Assembly (NCBI GenBank): GCA_946902985.2 | Contig: OX336389.2 | Location: 168,154,704 to 168,218,703 of the forward strand | Length of the DNA stretch: 64,000 nucleotides | Direction of reading: 5' to 3' | Source of the DNA: Meconema thalassinum | Taxonomy: Eukaryota > Arthropoda > Insecta > Orthoptera > Tettigoniidae | Part shown: positions 60,531 through 64,000 of the stretch, piece by piece | How positions within the stretch are numbered: position 1 is the stretch's first letter | Layout: each line of letters begins with the position of its first letter | The notes under the pieces: model-generated | The model's database searches: none | Seen by the model: only the letters and a program-made list of their open reading frames with translations | Told to the model about the DNA's origin: nothing | Program-made: the position numbers and the translations under genes

Positions 60531-60945
60531 ATGGACTACCTCACTTCATATGATTTGTCTAGACACCATGGCAACGAGAAAATATACATTTTAAAAACAT
60601 ATTATTATTGCAAAAAATATCTGTCGGAAATATTTTCTACACCTGAATATAAAAGTCACCTAATAAGCATTCTAGTAAAAGTTATGGGACTTAAATGTCA
60701 CCCTACCTCAAAGATCTATTGCGTCTCTAAAAGACACAGTAATTAAAAGGGACGTAAAACCAATAACATTATTTATTATTTATATCAAAGATCTATTTAC
60801 TAAAAAAAAAAAAAACAGATATCCCCTATGGTGTTTACTATAAAGATGATAGTTTCCGGATTGGTAATTCCTATATCAAGTTCAGTGATCATGTAGTTAT
60901 CAATACAAATGTTAACTGTAAATTAACATCGGGTTTCACATCCTA
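60531..60945 (+). pseudogene. Decayed small reading frame interrupted by a SINE
   Basis: If the SINE at 60,721-60,784 and one copy of its target duplication are disregarded, the frame from ATG 60,531 (MDYLTSYDLSRHHGNEKIY) continues through SHLISILVKVMGLKC and beyond the insertion into DIPYGVYYKDDSFRIGNSYI, stopping at TAA 60,943-60,945. The last part has the pattern of a small beta-rich domain seen in many insect transposon-associated proteins (a DUF8207-like 'FGIY...FxIG..xI' signature). This assignment is tentative. The frame at 60,299-60,505 upstream may belong to the same gene. Confidence 0.3.
60721..60784 (+). mobile_element. 5'-truncated SINE with 13-bp target duplication
   Basis: GCGTCTCTAAAAG, then TTAAAAGGGACGTAAAACCA and an ATT-type tail. 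Identical in type to the 3' end of the SINE at 24,836-25,066. Flanked by TCAAAGATCTATT (60,708-60,720 and 60,785-60,797), so it is a genuine, truncated insertion of 64 bp. Confidence 0.85.
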
Positions 60946-61799
60946 ACAATTTTCTTTTTTGCATTTGTGACATGTTTATTCCAACTTAGCTTATTGTCCA
61001 AATATGTGTATTGTTTCACCATAGCCTTCTACACTTACAAGCCGTGGCATTAGGCTAGCCAACGCCAACCATCTGTCATCTGGTGGGCCCAGAGCAAGCA
61101 CAAAGTAACAACACAGATTTCGATACGAAATGTTCCCGAAAATACAACAGAACATAACTTCTGCGAAATCCATATATACATATCACAAATGAAGGATAAC
61201 TACTGTCATGCTATGTACTGTCAATTCCCGATAAGGTAATAATAAAATGCTTTAACTGTAGCCAACCTCAATGTCCCGATGTGTTGTGAATGTGTTTCTG
61301 TAATTTTGTGAATGTATTTCTGTAATGAAATTTAATTTTTGTAAGTTGGCACCCTTGGGGCGTCGATGAGCAAGATGAAACAGGTCTTGAGTAACAGAAT
61401 GTAATGGCTGGATAGTGATGCTCTTTGGGTACAAATAAAAGTGATTGTTCTTGAATTGTAGACATGAGTTGAATTGATTCGTAACACAGTGTATGATGTT
61501 TCATTTTCTTGCTGCTATGCTCACTGCCGACATTTACGCGCTAAGAAAAAGTATCTAAAACTATTCTAACGAACTCAGTACGGTACTGCTTTTGATACCC
61601 AATCCTTCACTTTATGTCCACAGATGCACTTATCATAGTCAACAATAGGCCTAATTGGTCTCTAAGCTTGACAGCTTAACAAGAATGTTTCACTGGTCTC
61701 TTAATTTGAAAAATACACTTTGCAACTGAGTAGAGTTCATAATATACTTGAATATTCGCGAACTCAATCGAATGTAGGTGGCAGGTCGGTCGCGACAAA
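60946..61799. other. non-coding upstream of the SWIM-YqaJ gene
   Basis: No repeat or gene recognised. It would contain the promoter of the gene starting at 61,800; no clear TATA or initiator can be asserted. Confidence 0.35.
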
Positions 61800-63087
61800 A
61801 TGGTGGACGCAATGGTGATAGATTTGATTGATGTATTGAATGTTGTTGGGGATTCTAGGCGGCCTCTCGTTGAAGGACAGGCAATTTTAGATGCCAAACA
61901 CATAATTATGTTTGGGAGAGTAGCCGAAAGAGAAGATTTAGTGAGACTTGAAGCTTTATACTTACAAACCAGTAATTTGAAGGGAGTTCCTCACCAGATT
62001 AAAATTGAGATTCGATCACCAGTTGCCGAGAAAAAGCTAATTTGTTCGTGTAGCTGTAAGGCTGGAAGTTCAGGAAAGTGTAAGCATGTAGTCGGTACAT
62101 TGCTTTACATATTTCGGTAAGTAGATGCATTTAAATTTAGAAGATATAATACTGTTGAAGCCGATAAATCGAAGAGTGTACAAGTTGACTGTATTTGTTT
62201 TTTCTTCTTTTCGTAATAGGCACACAATTGAAAACTTGGAAGACCTGAGCTCCACAGATTTGAAGCAGCAATGGGGCAAGTTAAAGAAAGACAACTATAT
62301 GTACGACAAAGCGATTTCTATAAATAAATTCTGCCACATGGGAAGATCAACTGTCAAATCGACCCTCCGAAGTCGCCTAGTCGGTAGTGCAGGCGAGAAT
62401 AATATACAGGATATTCTACTTTCTAGGGCACAGGGATCCGAGCCGGATCTTACTTTGCGCTTAAGGGAGACTACTGCTACTACTAATACTATTCAAGTCT
62501 CGAGTGGTGATGATTTGCTACAATTATCCCTATGCCATAAACTTTTAGGCAACAACAACTTGTTGTCACAATTTAGTGCTATGGTTGATTTTGATGCAGA
62601 ACTTCATGGTGACATTGCTCAATTTTTTAATGAGAAGGTAGCTCTCACATATGAATACAGTGTAAAATTATGTTTGACAACTCTTACCCAATCTGGAGAA
62701 ATTTGGAAGAATGCAAGAAAAGTAAGATTAACTGGTACTACTTGTCACAGTGTTTTTACTTACAGCAAAAATAAAAGCCCTGACTGGAATTTAAAAGTGA
62801 GTAGGCTGTTCAAAACTGATTTCAAGGGACACATGGCAACTGTGCATGGGAAAAAATTTGAACTAGTAGCCTTAGAAGCTTATGAAATTGCTTTTAAAAA
62901 TAAAGTGGAACCGGTGGGCATTATTGTTCCTCCAAGTGCCCCATGGTTAGGTGTAAGTCTGGATGGTGTGGTTAGTTCACTCTGTTGTGTAGAGGTTAAG
63001 TGCTCTCTAGCAGGTAAAACGCAGACTGCAATTGATGTAGTGCAGGGCCTAAAATATTTAAATGGGTCGATTGAGGAAAATACTTAA
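61800..63087 (+). pseudogene. SWIM zinc finger plus YqaJ-like exonuclease protein (broken)
   Basis: Exon 1 (61,800-62,116) begins ATGGTGGACGC and ends at a GGTAAGT donor. The 103-bp intron ends TTTTCGTAATAG and exon 2 runs 62,220-63,087; the splice keeps frame (phase 2). Residues 82-96 form a SWIM finger (CSCSCKAGSSGKCKH). The C-terminal half matches the YqaJ/lambda-exonuclease fold: RLTGTTCHSVFTY, HGKKFELVALEAYE, the catalytic Asp in WLGVSLDGVV and the E-x-K in CCVEVKCSLAGK. After the TAA at 63,085 the same frame continues HQYYGQVQLQAL, the conserved end motif of the nuclease, before dissolving into a T-rich tract. So the stop is a mutation in an otherwise readable 395-codon gene, and its 3' end is lost. 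Similar SWIM-YqaJ proteins are common, uncharacterised, multicopy genes in arthropods, possibly transposon-linked. Confidence 0.75.
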
Positions 63088-63149
63088 TCCTTAAAGACAA
63101 ATCATCAATATTATGGTCAGGTGCAGCTGCAAGCATTGTTTTTTTATTT

Positions 63150-64000
63150 TTATTTTTGAAAACCATGAGGAAAGGAGTGGGAGAGTAGAAGTACACACGT
63201 GGTGGCCCGCTGCGGTCGGTCTGGATAAGTAGGGTAAAAATACTCAATAACACGCGTTTGATATGGAACACTTTTTATTTTTCGGTTTTAATCGGTAAAT
63301 GTGGACCCTAAAATAATGACAGTGTTATTTTTAATTGTATATATGTATAACTGTGCGATACACGTGATCTAATTTGTGTGTTCCACTAGATTTTATGTGT
63401 CAATTGCATACTATCAAGCATCGGTTGTCTGCTGGTATTTGTTTTTGAGCAGTTTGAGTCCTGGCGCTGTTACGTTTAAAAGCTATATTTGAGTTTGCTC
63501 ACTGTACCATAGACTCTAGAAATTATTTGCTGCTTGGTAGGGCAAAGGGATGAGTTTAACTTGTATTAAAACTCTGGGGAGACAGGAATTGCTTGATTTG
63601 TTGGATGGTTAGCAGGTAGGTTAGGTATTGAATATCGGACTGGTAGCAGGTTCTTGCAGAGTAGATATTTACCCTGCGAAGTCAAATTAGGCCTATATGA
63701 CTCGTAGTGGAATGGCTCGGATATCGCAGAGCAAGGTGATGGTTGTTGGTAGGGAAATGAACTAGGGAGCGAGGAAGGATACCTGACTGATGAAGCTTGG
63801 CTGTCGTGGTACGGCTTGGTTCAGCGAGACTGTACTTGGCTGTCTAGGTGCGGCTTGGCTCGGCGTAACAGTGAACAACCCGTCCTGTCGTCAGTGTGTG
63901 AAGTGGTGAGTGGTCCAACCCGCTCCTGTTGACCGTATTTATTTGGTATCGTCACCTTCCAGCTATTGCTATTTGCATCTTTTGGAAAGTGATGAAAGCT
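63150..64000. other. non-coding to the window end
   Basis: No gene recognised. There is a weak direct repeat near 63,805-63,880 (TGGCTGTC, then TGCGGCTTGG or TACGGCTTGG in both units). The sequence may continue into a feature outside the window. Confidence 0.4.

Overview
The window is eukaryotic nuclear DNA, most likely from an insect with a large, repeat-rich genome. It is AT-rich, its few coding exons have GT/AG splice sites, and nearly all recognisable coding sequence belongs to transposable elements (TEs) typical of arthropods: Polinton/Maverick, Ty1/copia, Ty3/gypsy, R1-like and RTE-like LINEs, Penelope, PIF/Harbinger, piggyBac, Tc1/mariner and tRNA-derived SINEs. The species cannot be named. 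The abundance of tRNA-headed SINEs with shared bodies makes an orthopteroid (polyneopteran) insect a reasonable guess, but only a guess.

Layout. 1-12,500: mostly non-coding sequence with a piggyBac remnant (2,794-3,707), a possible Helitron (4,015-4,963), a terminal exon of a BESS-motif-like protein (5,086-5,506) and the 3' end of an R1-like LINE (11,440-12,134). 12,510-38,373: one 25.9 kb Polinton/Maverick-type insertion, flanked by the 6-bp duplication TATACT and with AG...CT termini. It is built as a giant interrupted palindrome. Two arms, about 7 kb each once later insertions are removed, carry a decayed protein-primed type-B DNA polymerase gene (pPolB) each, transcribed outward from a 6.6 kb centre. 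I see no integrase, capsid, protease or packaging ATPase gene. Each arm has its own later insertions: hairpin MITE, SINE and a 3.5 kb putative solo LTR on the left; a mariner derivative on the right.

38,380-39,700: Penelope-like fragment with a degenerate GIY-YIG endonuclease. 40,009-41,424: two-exon Harbinger transposase with one frameshift. 41,882-59,517: a Ty1/copia element on the minus strand. Its reverse transcriptase is split by a 12.4 kb Ty3/gypsy element with unusually long (3.1 kb) LTRs, which in turn carries a SINE; the copia body also holds a second SINE and an RTE-like LINE fragment.

59,518-64,000: dispersed repeats, a small decayed reading frame interrupted by a truncated SINE, and a two-exon gene joining a SWIM zinc finger to a YqaJ-like exonuclease domain (61,800-63,087), broken by a stop codon.

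No gene in the window looks like an intact host gene with both ends present. The most notable structure is the palindromic Polinton. Its symmetry, target duplication and loss of the non-polymerase genes resemble the symmetric defective genomes known from protein-primed viruses such as adenovirus.
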